Below, one piece after another: positions 8,007 to 16,820 of a DNA stretch of 37,441 nt. Each line of letters begins with the position of its first letter. Position 1 is the stretch's first letter. The DNA lies in assembly GCA_001770015.1 (NCBI GenBank), contig MEQB01000074.1, positions 1-37,441 on the forward strand, written 5' to 3'. Made by a program: the position numbers and the translations under genes. The notes beneath the pieces are model-generated. The model had not been told where the DNA came from, ran no database searches, and worked only from the letters and a program-made list of their open reading frames with translations. The stretch comes from Bdellovibrionales bacterium RIFOXYC1_FULL_37_79. Its GTDB lineage: Bacteria > Bdellovibrionota > Bacteriovoracia > Bacteriovoracales > Bacteriovoracaceae.

Positions 8007-8928
8007 AATTAACTTCCCCGGGTCTGGTCCACCAAGGCATTTCTACGGTTTTTCCTAAATGATACCGGTATCCAGCCAAAGCAAGCAATAACGACTCAAA
8101 GGCCTTAGGTCTTTTGACAAGAATTTCTTTTTCATGATCATAAATGAATAGATTTAATTTTTCTTCCAAGCTTTTTAATATGTTGAGTCTGGCAAGTCCT
8201 GCACTTCCCATAATATTAAGCTCCGTCAAATCACTTCTGGTGACAATTTGGGCTCTTAGCAGTTCAATCAAAACCATATCCACATCTGATTCAAATAAAT
8301 TAAAATTTCTAGGAAAATGTCTTTTTAAGTAATCCACCCGGTACACTAACATCATCGAAGAGTGGCCAAAGGAATCATAAGAGGTTTTAAAAATGTCCAA
8401 GAGAGCGTCATAGTAATTACACCAGATCCAAAAATCGAGTGGTCTATTCCAATAAGGCAAAATATCCTTTTTTAATCTTTTTTTAAAAGATCGTGACAAC
8501 ATGTGATCTTTGGAACTTTTTCTAAGGATATCGCGGGCTGGCTCAATCTCGTCACAAATATTTCTATTTCTCTCATATTCTTTAGGATGATTAACTCTTT
8601 TTTTTTCATCCTCGTGGAGAAGAATGTTGATTTTTTTTCTGACTTCTACGATAGTGACCTCAGGGCATTTTTTTTCACCAGGGCATTCCAAGGCGCAGGT
8701 CGTACAGACAGGGGGAACTAAGGGGCAATCCACCACAATATCACTTAACTCATATTTATCCGCCCAATCCTTGATAAAAGTATCCCGGCTGCTATTTTCA
8801 TCCTTTAGCTGAAGCAGGCTTTTTAGAAATATTCGTTGTCCGCCTGGATAATATTCCAAAAGCGAACAATAAAAATCATCATTACGCCCTCCCCTAATAT
8901 CCATGCCTGCTATATATTTTTTTTCCAT
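7987..8928 (-). CDS. DUF429-like (RNase H-fold) protein with cysteine cluster
   Basis: A 313-residue soluble protein. The start AGMDIRGGRNDDF resembles the first strand of DUF429 proteins (predicted RNase H-like nucleases), SDIVVDCPL (62-70) resembles the following acidic strand, and the end KAFESLLLALAGYRYHLGK resembles the closing ADALLCALTA-type helix. Directly after the second acidic motif come five cysteines at 68, 75, 78, 82 and 88 (C-X6-C-X2-C-X3-C-X5-C), which could bind zinc or an iron-sulphur cluster. It is the last gene of the Gld-like operon, 6 bases after the GHMP kinase, with no visible ribosome-binding site. The family call is tentative; the protein itself is very likely real. 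Confidence 0.55.
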   Translation of the reverse strand: MEKKYIAGMDIRGGRNDDFYCSLLEYYPGGQRIFLKSLLQLKDENSSRDTFIKDWADKYELSDIVVDCPLVPPVCTTCALECPGEKKCPEVTIVEVRKKINILLHEDEKKRVNHPKEYERNRNICDEIEPARDILRKSSKDHMLSRSFKKRLKKDILPYWNRPLDFWIWCNYYDALLDIFKTSYDSFGHSSMMLVYRVDYLKRHFPRNFNLFESDVDMVLIELLRAQIVTRSDLTELNIMGSAGLARLNILKSLEEKLNLFIYDHEKEILVKRPKAFESLLLALAGYRYHLGKTVEMPWWTRPGEVNFILPVF

Positions 8929-8934
8929 ATTATA

Positions 8935-9942
8935 TTAAATCGGTTTTTCCACAGTAAAATCCAAAATGCTCATCAAAGAGGACTTGACATGTTTTTCAAC
9001 AATAGAGAATTCATCCTTCTTATGAATAAGAATAAAGCAGCCGCCCCCCCCTGCTCCACAAACCTTCATCCCAATATCTTTTATATCTTTTTTAATTTCC
9101 CCAAGCAGTTTTCTTTGTGAATCAACCACTATTTGCGGAAAAAGCTTTTCTCTCGCTTCTCCTTCTTTTTTAATCAATTCAAAAAAAGTATCCAAATCAT
9201 CCGAGGTAATGGCCTGATAAGCCTCTTTAGCATATTGGGCAATACTGGACAGACCGCTGCGAATAACATTATTTTTATTGAAAAAACCCTTGTATACTTC
9301 CCAATTATTAAGACCAGAAAAACGCATTTCACCTGTAAAAACCAAAGTCATGCGCGCTTCAATTGCGTTTTTTAACTTTTCAGAATAAAGCTGCGAAACC
9401 TTGACGCCCCCGATGGCAGGAATAAGGGCAAGCACTCCACCATAAAGGGCCGGATAATAATCCTGATAACCAGTCTGTCCACTATCCAATAAAATCGCCT
9501 CTATATCTTTTACTTTTCTTATAATTGATTCCTTGTCTTCTTCAACTTTAAGAAGTTTTAAAATGGCTTTATAAAAAGTAATCCCCATGGCAGATGATCC
9601 ACCTAAACCTGCTCCAGGAGGGGAACCAGAACTGAGAGTAATCTCCAAATTTTTTTTAACACTAAAAAGAAGTAATATCCTAACGAAAAAATTAAAATTA
9701 CCAAATAAAGTGGTTTCCAGATTGGCTTTATTCAATTCCTCGGTTTTAAATTCTCGAGTTTGTCCATAATCTTTGGTGATAAAGCGAATACCGGGGAAAT
9801 TTATTTCTTTTAACTCCACCCTGGCCTTCAAACTAGTAGCCAAATTCAAAGTATAGGCATTCGGTAAGACTAGATTAATCGGATGAATATCCAGCGTACC
9901 CCCCAGTAAATCTATTCTGACACTACCTTGTTCTACAATCAT
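8935..9942 (-). CDS. GHMP-family sugar kinase (COG2605/HddA-like)
   Basis: A 335-residue kinase with all three GHMP motifs: VRIDLLGGTLDI (8-19), the ATP-binding SPPGAGLGGSSAMG (106-119), and MKVCGAGGGGCF (291-302). Motif 1 with a double Gly then Thr-Leu-Asp is nearer to the heptose-7-phosphate/fucose kinase branch than to mevalonate kinase or galactokinase. The substrate is unknown. The start overlaps the hpt stop by 4 bases (ATGA), so the two are probably translated together. No other nucleotide-sugar or LPS gene lies nearby, so context does not decide the pathway. Confidence 0.8.
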   Translation of the reverse strand: MIVEQGSVRIDLLGGTLDIHPINLVLPNAYTLNLATSLKARVELKEINFPGIRFITKDYGQTREFKTEELNKANLETTLFGNFNFFVRILLLFSVKKNLEITLSSGSPPGAGLGGSSAMGITFYKAILKLLKVEEDKESIIRKVKDIEAILLDSGQTGYQDYYPALYGGVLALIPAIGGVKVSQLYSEKLKNAIEARMTLVFTGEMRFSGLNNWEVYKGFFNKNNVIRSGLSSIAQYAKEAYQAITSDDLDTFFELIKKEGEAREKLFPQIVVDSQRKLLGEIKKDIKDIGMKVCGAGGGGCFILIHKKDEFSIVEKHVKSSLMSILDFTVEKPI

Positions 9943-10466
9943 TCTTTTATATCTCCACTATAAATGGCAATATGAGGAATATGTCTGCTTTGTCCAAAAA
10001 GATCCAATCCATAACCGTAAACAAAATGATTATCAATAGTAAATCCCAGATAATCAATATTGATTTTATATTTCTCTCTGGCCGGTTTATACAAAAGCGA
10101 AGCCAATTTAATGGTAGCGGGTTTTCTACCTTCAAAAATCTCCAACAGATGATGAATGGTAAGTCCGGTGTCGACAATATCCTCAATAAGCAGCACATGT
10201 TTATTTTCAATGTCCTTTTTAAGATCCAGAAACACTCTGATATTTCCACTACTTTCGGTGGAATCACCATAAGAAGAGATTGAAATAAATTCCAACCTCT
10301 CAATTGGGATTTTTATTTCCCTTAAAAGATCGGCAGTGAACATAAAAGCACCGGTAAGCACTCCTACCACCACCAGCTCTTTGCCCTGATAGTCTTGGTT
10401 AATTTGGACACCTAATTCTTTAATTCTTTGTTTTATTTGTTCCTGGTTTATAAGAATTCTATCCAT
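9939..10466 (-). CDS. hpt: hypoxanthine phosphoribosyltransferase
   Basis: This purine-salvage enzyme joins hypoxanthine or guanine to PRPP. At 175 residues it is near the usual length. VGVLTGAFMF (34-43) is the first PRPP loop, VLLIEDIVDTGLT (91-103) is the PRPP/Mg signature with the acidic pair, and NHFVYGYGLDLFGQSRHIP is the purine-binding end (usually FVVGYGLDY then RNLP). AGGAG lies just upstream of the ATG at 10466. It sits inside the Gld-like operon, overlapping the GHMP kinase start, which is an unusual neighbourhood. Confidence 0.93.
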   Translation of the reverse strand: MDRILINQEQIKQRIKELGVQINQDYQGKELVVVGVLTGAFMFTADLLREIKIPIERLEFISISSYGDSTESSGNIRVFLDLKKDIENKHVLLIEDIVDTGLTIHHLLEIFEGRKPATIKLASLLYKPAREKYKINIDYLGFTIDNHFVYGYGLDLFGQSRHIPHIAIYSGDIKE

Positions 10467-10484
10467 TGCACTTCTCCTGTTTGG

Positions 10485-11174
10485 TTACATCGCCGTAAAC
10501 ATCAATATCACATAGCCAATCAAAAAAAGACTCATCACTACCAACAAGAAGATGGGGGCCATGAGCACCAAAATACTTTGCTGGGTGTTCATTCCCAAAT
10601 TGCTTTTGAGTCCCGCAAAAAACAGTAATATCTGATAAAGTTTGGCCAAGACGGAGCCAAAGAGCGGAATCAGTAATAAAATATTTGAACTCATCGTGGA
10701 GGTGACCACATCTATCGCCCCTAATTCATCGAGTTCATCATATTCGAATAACTTCATAAAAAAAACCACGATCATCTCCCACACTTTGATATAAATCCAT
10801 GCGGTGATGGGAAACAAAACCACCAATAAAAGAGTTATGGCAATGTTAGTGATCTGTCCGGAATAGTAAAGTTGAAAGGCAATCCAGCTATTAAATGAAG
10901 ATCCTGTGTTAATAAAATTTAAAGCGGAAATCCCAAGGTTGATTGATATGATTGTGTAGATGGCACTAATGATCTCCATGATCCAGGAAAAACAAATAAC
11001 TTCTTCTCTTTTTAACTGGATCAGATTGAATTTGTCATCGGTAATCGAAAAAGGAATGACAGTAGAACGTTCAGAAATGGCCATCCTTTGCTGTCTTAAT
11101 ATTTCATGTGTTTTAAAGGGGTGTATCAACATCACAAAATAAGAATAAAATGCATCACATGTGTACTTAATCAT
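10485..11174 (-). CDS. multi-pass membrane protein, possibly Yip1-like
   Basis: A 229-residue protein with a cytoplasmic-looking N-terminus (about 60 residues) and four or five hydrophobic segments from about residue 62 to the end. The layout and the segment YQILLFFAGLKSNLGMN followed by a final helix pair resemble Yip1-domain proteins, but this is a weak resemblance. The ATG overlaps the end of the upstream DUF4340-like gene by 8 bases, and hpt follows after 18 bases, so it is part of the operon and may work with the ABC transporter. Confidence 0.55.
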   Translation of the reverse strand: MIKYTCDAFYSYFVMLIHPFKTHEILRQQRMAISERSTVIPFSITDDKFNLIQLKREEVICFSWIMEIISAIYTIISINLGISALNFINTGSSFNSWIAFQLYYSGQITNIAITLLLVVLFPITAWIYIKVWEMIVVFFMKLFEYDELDELGAIDVVTSTMSSNILLLIPLFGSVLAKLYQILLFFAGLKSNLGMNTQQSILVLMAPIFLLVVMSLFLIGYVILMFTAM

Positions 11175-12537
11175 TTAAAAAATCACTTTTTACATGTTTA
11201 AATCTGGATAAGTCCCCCAAGTGATAGTGAAACTCCAGATCATTTTGAGTATCCGCTATTATCAAATCACCTTCCTTAAAAATAACATGAAAGGTGGAAG
11301 AGTAAAATGTAAAAGAAAATAAGATTTCCTTATTATTATGCTTAAGTCGTTTTTTAACAAAATCGGCTTCTCTTTGTAAAAAATCCAGCAACTCCTTAAA
11401 ACCTGAGTTTTTTGGTTTATTATTGGGATCTTCAGAAATCACATTAAACTTGGATGAATTATCAATTTTGAAGACATATTCCCGATTAAAAATTATTGAA
11501 AAATCAAACTGTTTATTTAGTTTCATATAGCTTTCAGGCATTACTCTTTTATCCCAAAAATCTTGAACATTAGAAAAAAACAATCTGACACTATTTTGGT
11601 CTATCTCAAAAATGACCTTCTCCAAACTGGTTTGAACAAAGAAACCAGTGCGATGTCCATATTGTCTAAAAAGTTTCAAGTCAATTTTTTTATCGACCAT
11701 TAAAATCATATGTGCGATTTGATCCTTCACTCCTACGCCCTTTTCTGGCAGCCAAATATTTTGTGCCTGCATGTTGATTAAGGCTCCTAGAAAAAAAAGA
11801 TAGTACTCTTCGTTAAACCGCAAACCTTTTAAAATCTCTGGATAAGTAGTCTGATTATGAGAAAAAATTGAAAAAGAAATATTTCTTAAATTTTCAATTT
11901 TTATTTCCGTAAGACCTTTTGAGATAGTTTCCAAATCAAGATATTTTAAAATCTTTCGATCTACAAAATCCTCTTCAGTCATATTGAATGCTCGGATCAG
12001 TCGGTTATATTTTTCACTGTTTTGATGGACATTTTCCTCCACATAAATTCCTTCCAATGCAGAATCATCATAAGCGACCACCACAAATTCATCCACTTCA
12101 GTTTTAACCAATATATAAAAGCTGGGATCGGTTTGAATTTTTTTTCCAAGAATAAATTCAATTTTTCCCTTTTCAAATTCAAAGGTAATTTTTCTATTCA
12201 AATCAGGGATAAAAAGATCAATATTTTTGTCATTAACTTCATTTTTAGTTAAGTATCTGTTAATTTTTATACTGGAAAGGATATCAAAAAAAAGCTTGAT
12301 TCCTGAAGGGGAAACCGGATAATTTAATTTTTTTGTATAAAAATTATTATTTAAATAAACTATTTCATTTTGATTCATAGTAGAAAACCTGAGCATTGCC
12401 CCAAGTTTATGTACATCGAACAGGCGATTTTCTGACTCCTCCAACAATTTTTTCTTACTTTGTCCCAACTCTTCATAAAAATAAGTGAACATTAAGAGTG
12501 CACTTAAAATTCCGAAGAAGAATAAATTTTTTTTCAT
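11167..12537 (-). CDS. DUF4340-like membrane-anchored protein
   Basis: A 456-residue protein with one N-terminal hydrophobic helix (MKKNLFFFGILSALLMFTYF) and a long extracytoplasmic part. It follows a GldG-like gene, the position where DUF4340 proteins occur in such operons, and the internal pattern of repeated strand pairs (IEFILGKKIQTDPSFYILV and later blocks) fits that family. A longer frame from a TTG at 12564 exists. The ATG at 12537 makes a classic ATGA overlap with the upstream stop and has GGAAG ahead of it, so I chose it. It may bind the substrate or lipids handled by the transporter; function is unknown. Confidence 0.65.
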   Translation of the reverse strand: MKKNLFFFGILSALLMFTYFYEELGQSKKKLLEESENRLFDVHKLGAMLRFSTMNQNEIVYLNNNFYTKKLNYPVSPSGIKLFFDILSSIKINRYLTKNEVNDKNIDLFIPDLNRKITFEFEKGKIEFILGKKIQTDPSFYILVKTEVDEFVVVAYDDSALEGIYVEENVHQNSEKYNRLIRAFNMTEEDFVDRKILKYLDLETISKGLTEIKIENLRNISFSIFSHNQTTYPEILKGLRFNEEYYLFFLGALINMQAQNIWLPEKGVGVKDQIAHMILMVDKKIDLKLFRQYGHRTGFFVQTSLEKVIFEIDQNSVRLFFSNVQDFWDKRVMPESYMKLNKQFDFSIIFNREYVFKIDNSSKFNVISEDPNNKPKNSGFKELLDFLQREADFVKKRLKHNNKEILFSFTFYSSTFHVIFKEGDLIIADTQNDLEFHYHLGDLSRFKHVKSDFLND

Positions 12538-14075
12538 AATTTTTTCTTCCGCTGATAAAACCAAATCGACAGACCAATAAAAATAATTGGTAAAAACAAT
12601 ACAGAGAAATAAAAAATCAGACCAATCTGGTGGCGATTTAAAAATACCGGCTCATTTTTTCCAAGCGGCAAATTGAACTCTGCAATCTCCCCATCTTTAA
12701 CAAGCCAGGTAATTGCGTTTACAAATAGATTAAAATTTTTACCATACTTTTCGTAGGCATTCGACACAAAGGTGGAATTCCCTAGTACAACCACTTTGGT
12801 TGGTCCATCAATTTGCCGGGAAATCCCCAAGAGACTAACCGGCCCTTTAAAATCTTTCTCTTGATTGAACACCACCTTGCCCTTTACCATTTCCTCGGGA
12901 TTATTATCCGCCCAACTGGCAGGAAACGGACTGGTTTTTAAATCAAAGAATAATTCAAACTTTTTGCTATCGCCATTTTCTGGTCGTACACCAGAAACCA
13001 ATGGAAAAAAGACCGGCCCTTCTTCTAGCGATAATATCGGATGATTACTTTTTATTTTACTGATCATTGGCACTGATCCGCTTGATCCATCAATAAAAGA
13101 AACCTGGTCAACAACAATATTGTTATCAAGCTTTAGACCAAACCGTCCAAGCATGGTTCTTAGATCGACATGCTTGTCCCCGTTAAAGGTGGGATCCAAT
13201 CCCACTAGAAGTTTTCCTCCACGTCCTAGATAATTTTCAATTAATTGAAGCTCAGTTCTCATGAAAGCAGTTTTGGGTCCCCAGATAACTATCAAATCGG
13301 TATGTTCCTTGATTTCAAAAAGTGAAAGGGTATTTTCTGAAATAATATTAAAGTAGGCTTTTTTTAAAATGGCAGCCACGTTAGAAATACCATCTTTACT
13401 TTTATCCTCAACCGAAAGTTCTCCATGTCCCTTGGTAAAAAGAATTTGAGGATCTCGCTTTCTCGTTAGCCGCAAAATACTATTGGTTAACACCAATTCA
13501 GAAGCCTCTGTCACTTGATCAACCCTGTTATTATATTCAACTTCAATAGTGCCACTCTTGTAAACAGCATGTTTTTTAACCAAATCAGGACGAAGCTCAA
13601 TATCAACCGGTTCGACTTCTATGTGATTATTTTCAAAACGATAAAGATCAGTCAGTGCCTTGATGGCCAGGATTTCAGCCTTTCTGCCAAAAATTCTGAT
13701 AATAATTTTACCTTTAATCTTTTGCAGCATACTCACGGTCTCGAAGGTTAGTGAATTATGTTCCATATCCGATATATCCACCTGGCGGGGATGTTTATAA
13801 GCCAGATAATTAACCACCGCTAGCACGCAAAAAACTAAAATCATTGAAATTGACAAGGAAACTAATTTATAAAAATAGGGTCCGTTATAATATTTCTGAA
13901 ACTTTCTCCTATCCCAGATAATCATTAAGATACTAAACCCGAGAGTGAATAAAGCTGTGGATAAATTCAAAGTCAAGGTATCTGGTAAAACCACCCACAG
14001 CGAGGCGGTCACCAAATACATCAACGCACATATAACCCACAAAAAATTTTTAAAAACAGTTTTGGGTTCTACCAT
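12534..14075 (-). CDS. GldG-like ABC-type auxiliary protein
   Basis: A 513-residue protein with two or three N-terminal helices (about 10-95), a large periplasmic domain, and a C-terminal helix (about 482-507) followed by a basic tail RKKKL. The periplasmic part reads as an ABC_transp_aux (GldG-type) domain: IIIRIFGRKAE, then ILFTKGHGELS and GGKLLVGLDPTF at about 220-300. Such proteins pair with a GldF-type permease and GldA-type ATPase. In Bacteroidetes the set is linked to gliding; in other phyla its substrate is unknown. It overlaps both neighbours (7 bases upstream, 4 downstream), so the set is tightly coupled. Confidence 0.82.
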   Translation of the reverse strand: MVEPKTVFKNFLWVICALMYLVTASLWVVLPDTLTLNLSTALFTLGFSILMIIWDRRKFQKYYNGPYFYKLVSLSISMILVFCVLAVVNYLAYKHPRQVDISDMEHNSLTFETVSMLQKIKGKIIIRIFGRKAEILAIKALTDLYRFENNHIEVEPVDIELRPDLVKKHAVYKSGTIEVEYNNRVDQVTEASELVLTNSILRLTRKRDPQILFTKGHGELSVEDKSKDGISNVAAILKKAYFNIISENTLSLFEIKEHTDLIVIWGPKTAFMRTELQLIENYLGRGGKLLVGLDPTFNGDKHVDLRTMLGRFGLKLDNNIVVDQVSFIDGSSGSVPMISKIKSNHPILSLEEGPVFFPLVSGVRPENGDSKKFELFFDLKTSPFPASWADNNPEEMVKGKVVFNQEKDFKGPVSLLGISRQIDGPTKVVVLGNSTFVSNAYEKYGKNFNLFVNAITWLVKDGEIAEFNLPLGKNEPVFLNRHQIGLIFYFSVLFLPIIFIGLSIWFYQRKKKL

Positions 14076-14824
14076 TTTCTAGTCTCCAAGGACTCTCTGG
14101 TCAGCCACAAAAAAAATCCTGTAAATGACAAAAAATACACCACATCATACGAACGGATTTCTCCTCTAACAAATGCTTCAAAATGATAAGCAATACTCAG
14201 ATATTGTGCAATTTCACCCAACATCCAATTGTTCGTCGCATTCAAACTGACCGCCAACAACATTACCAGCATTAAAAAAGCAAATCCCATAAAGGCTGCC
14301 ACAATCGGGTTGTCAGTAAGACTGGAGGCAAACAATCCCACTGAGATAAAACACATTAATGTGAAGGAAAAACCCACGTAGGTGGAAATCATCATTCCGA
14401 TATCACCATGTCCGGTAAGCCAGATCATGGCAGGAAAAATCACCGTCAGAAGCAACAAAAACCAGGCCATGCCTATCCCTGCTAAAAATTTCGCCAACAC
14501 GATTTGGGAAAGATTCAACTTAGATAATAAAAGAAGTTCCAAAGTATGATTTTTTCTCTCCTGAGTCAGCAGTCCCATGGTAAGCATCGGGGACAGAAAA
14601 ATAAAAAATAAATTAATATTTCCAAACACTGGTGCCAGCACCGCATTGGTTATATTTAGCGAGGTCAAATCCTTCGCAGCTATTACATAATTAAAAAAGA
14701 GCCATCCAATTATCAGGGCAAACAAGGAAGCAATAATATAAATAAAAGGTGAATTAAAAGCGTCCTGCAGATCTTTTTTTAAAAGTACCAATATCCCCTT
14801 CATGTACCAACTTATTGTCATCAT
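14069..14824 (-). CDS. ABC-2 type permease (GldF-like)
   Basis: A 251-residue inner-membrane protein with six predicted helices. FNSPFIYIIASLFALIIGWLFF opens the first helix pair, and SPMLTMGLLTQERKNHTLELLL is the ABC-2 permease coupling region (E-R-K-x-x-T-L-E-L-L). The length and motifs match the GldF/NosY type. The ATG at 14824 directly follows the ATPase stop; a second ATG at 14821 has the better distance to AAAGG, and the homologous part begins only at MKGILVLLKKDL (14803). Part of the four-gene transporter set. Confidence 0.87.
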   Translation of the reverse strand: MMTISWYMKGILVLLKKDLQDAFNSPFIYIIASLFALIIGWLFFNYVIAAKDLTSLNITNAVLAPVFGNINLFFIFLSPMLTMGLLTQERKNHTLELLLLSKLNLSQIVLAKFLAGIGMAWFLLLLTVIFPAMIWLTGHGDIGMMISTYVGFSFTLMCFISVGLFASSLTDNPIVAAFMGFAFLMLVMLLAVSLNATNNWMLGEIAQYLSIAYHFEAFVRGEIRSYDVVYFLSFTGFFLWLTRESLETRKW

Positions 14825-15721
14825 TTAACCTTTGGTTATTTCCTTAAATATATCTTCCAAATCCAATCTCTCCTCATTCATGGATATCAACCCGCAATTT
14901 TTTTCCACTAGATATTTTGATATCTGGGTTCTGATGTCATCCAGCGTATTCAAATAAATTTTTAAAACAGAATGACTATTTTTGAAAACAACCTCCACTC
15001 TTTCAAAACCAAATAAATTTGACATGTCATTTTGCGTGGTCGTGTTCCAATTAAGCAATTCGATGTTAAGCACTTGCTTGCTACCAAACATTTTCTTGAT
15101 TTTTTCCTTGGACCCGCTTGCAATCAACTTTCCCTTGTTTATAATGGTTAGATCATCACAGATTTTGTCCACCTCTGATAATTGATGGGAAGAAAATAAA
15201 ATAGTATGTTTTTCTTTTAAAGATAAAATTAAATTCCTAAATTCTATGACTGAATTGGGATCAAGGCCCACGGTGGGCTCATCTAAAATTAAAATATCTG
15301 GGTTACAAATCATAGCCTGTGCCAATGCGACTCTTTGTTTAAACCCCTTGGATAAATTTTTAATAAGCCGTTTTTTAACCGGCATCAAACTACACTGGAT
15401 TATTATTTCATCAATTTTAGTCAAAACGGCTGATCTTTCCATTTTAAAAATTTGAGCTACAAATTTTAAATAGTCATCCACCACCATATTTTCGTACAAA
15501 GGGGGATTCTCAGGCAAAAATCCGATAGTCCCGTTTATTTCCACCATGCCTTCACTGGGATTGGTAAGTCCTACCAAAATATTTAGAGTGGTTGATTTTC
15601 CTGCACCATTTGGACCTAGAAAGCCATGGATGGTGCCTTTCTGAACCAAAAAACTCAACTTATCCAGTGCTTTTAAACCGGGCCAAATTTTCGAGATAGC
15701 ATTTACTTTTATGACGTCCAA
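14825..15721 (-). CDS. ABC transporter ATP-binding protein (GldA-like)
   Basis: A 298-residue ATPase when started at the TTG at 15721. It has Walker A GPNGAGKST (36-44), a Q-loop-like region GFLPENPPLYENM, signature LSKGFKQRV (123-131) and Walker B ILILDEPT (143-150), then the H-loop SSHQLSEV. PENPPLY is typical of GldA/NatA-type ATPases. A longer frame reaches 15787, but its first codons cover a promoter-like sequence and no ATG in it has a ribosome-binding site. GGGGAGG lies 4-5 bases before the TTG, and family homology starts there (IKVNAISKIW). First gene of an eight-gene run down to 7987. Confidence 0.88.
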   Translation of the reverse strand: MDVIKVNAISKIWPGLKALDKLSFLVQKGTIHGFLGPNGAGKSTTLNILVGLTNPSEGMVEINGTIGFLPENPPLYENMVVDDYLKFVAQIFKMERSAVLTKIDEIIIQCSLMPVKKRLIKNLSKGFKQRVALAQAMICNPDILILDEPTVGLDPNSVIEFRNLILSLKEKHTILFSSHQLSEVDKICDDLTIINKGKLIASGSKEKIKKMFGSKQVLNIELLNWNTTTQNDMSNLFGFERVEVVFKNSHSVLKIYLNTLDDIRTQISKYLVEKNCGLISMNEERLDLEDIFKEITKG

Positions 15722-15757
15722 CGATCCTCCCCATACCAACATAATCATAGTAACAAA

Positions 15758-15787
15758 TTTATCAGACATTGAAAAATAAGGTTTCAA
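15758..15787 (-). promoter_or_regulatory. candidate promoter of the Gld-like operon
   Basis: TTGAAA (15787-15782) and GATAAA (15763-15758) are separated by 18 bases on the minus strand. They would start a transcript near 15750, about 30 bases before the proposed TTG start at 15721. It overlaps the divergent promoter of the phosphoesterase gene. Confidence 0.4.
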
Positions 15788-15797
15788 TTAAAATGAT
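15769..15797 (+). promoter_or_regulatory. candidate promoter of the DHH phosphoesterase gene
   Basis: TTGAAA (15769-15774) and AATGAT (15792-15797) are 17 bases apart on the plus strand. The transcript would begin about 10 bases before the ATG at 15815, which has no clear Shine-Dalgarno site. It interleaves with the minus-strand promoter, so the two directions may exclude each other. Confidence 0.33.
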
Positions 15798-15814
15798 CCG
15801 ATAGTCATCTTACC

Positions 15815-16810
15815 ATGGAATCACTTACACGTTTCAGACATTATTTGGAAGAAGCCAACACTATTTTAATAACTACTCACATTATCCCTGATGCGGATGG
15901 AATTGGCAGCCAAATTGCTCTTGGACTTGCTTTAAAACAATTGGGTAAAACTGTCTATTGCGTAAACGAAGAAGAAATTCCCAAAAAACTTAAATACCTT
16001 GATGCTAAAAATATTGTTATTTCCTTCAAGGAATTTAAGAAAAAAATGAATGTTAACGAAATTAATCTATTTATTATCGTTGATGCCAACAACCCGGACC
16101 GAGTAGGCCCGAACTTGCAAAAACTAACCCAAAAAAGTCAAAACTTTCTTTATATCGATCATCACCCCTCTCCCCGAGAAATAAGCTCATTACATTGTAT
16201 CGATCACGAAACTTCTGCCACCGGAGAAATTATTGGTCGTCTGATTAATGAGTTAAAAATTGAATTCACCGCCGATATGGCCATTCCGCTTTATACTGCC
16301 ATCATGGTGGATTCCAGCAGTTTCCGTTATCCTAAAGTAAACGCTAACACCCATAGATTAATTGCCCAATTAATGGAAACCGGAGCAATTCGACCTTCTT
16401 CCACCTACAATATGATGTATGGTACTCGATCCATTGATCATATGAAATTTTTAGGTAAAATTTTATCAGAAGCAGAAACTAATAAGGAAAAAACCATTGC
16501 CTGGATTTCCATTAGAGAAAGTGACTTGAAAAAATTCAACGTCAATCTGGAGGACACTTACGGTTTCATCAATCATCTACTGGTTTTAGATGAAGTTGAA
16601 ATTGCTTGCATGTTCAGAGAGGAAGGCGAATTTGTCAAAGTCAGTTTAAGATCAACCTCTACCTGTGACGTAGGAACCATGGCCCATGCGCTGGGCGGAG
16701 GTGGACATAACCATTCCGCAGCAACGCAAATCAAGGGTGATTTAGATCATGTCGTCAAACGCACTATTTTTCAGTTATCGATAATGATGGATAGTTTAAA
16801 AAATAAATGA
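15815..16810 (+). CDS. DHH/DHHA1 phosphoesterase (NrnA-like)
   Basis: A 331-residue cytoplasmic protein of the NrnA group, which degrades very short RNA oligonucleotides and often dephosphorylates pAp or cyclic dinucleotide products. The DHH-domain metal ligands are visible: HIIPDADGIGS (22-32), VDANNPDR with Asp90, DHH at 115-117, and Asp166 in VDSSSF. The DHHA1 domain has GGGGHNHSA (294-302), the substrate-binding motif. Length is usual. The ATG at 15815 lacks a good ribosome-binding site but starts at the right place for the family. It ends 10 bases from the convergent gene. Confidence 0.9.
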   Translation: MESLTRFRHYLEEANTILITTHIIPDADGIGSQIALGLALKQLGKTVYCVNEEEIPKKLKYLDAKNIVISFKEFKKKMNVNEINLFIIVDANNPDRVGPNLQKLTQKSQNFLYIDHHPSPREISSLHCIDHETSATGEIIGRLINELKIEFTADMAIPLYTAIMVDSSSFRYPKVNANTHRLIAQLMETGAIRPSSTYNMMYGTRSIDHMKFLGKILSEAETNKEKTIAWISIRESDLKKFNVNLEDTYGFINHLLVLDEVEIACMFREEGEFVKVSLRSTSTCDVGTMAHALGGGGHNHSAATQIKGDLDHVVKRTIFQLSIMMDSLKNK

Positions 16811-16820
16811 TCTTCAATTT

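Noticed and set aside
8836-9375. Plus-strand frames of 80-94 codons opposite the GHMP kinase and DUF429-like genes
   Set aside because: Shadows of well-supported minus-strand genes with no ribosome-binding sites.
15722-15787. N-terminal extension of the ABC ATPase
   Set aside because: It covers a promoter-like sequence and has no ribosome-binding site.
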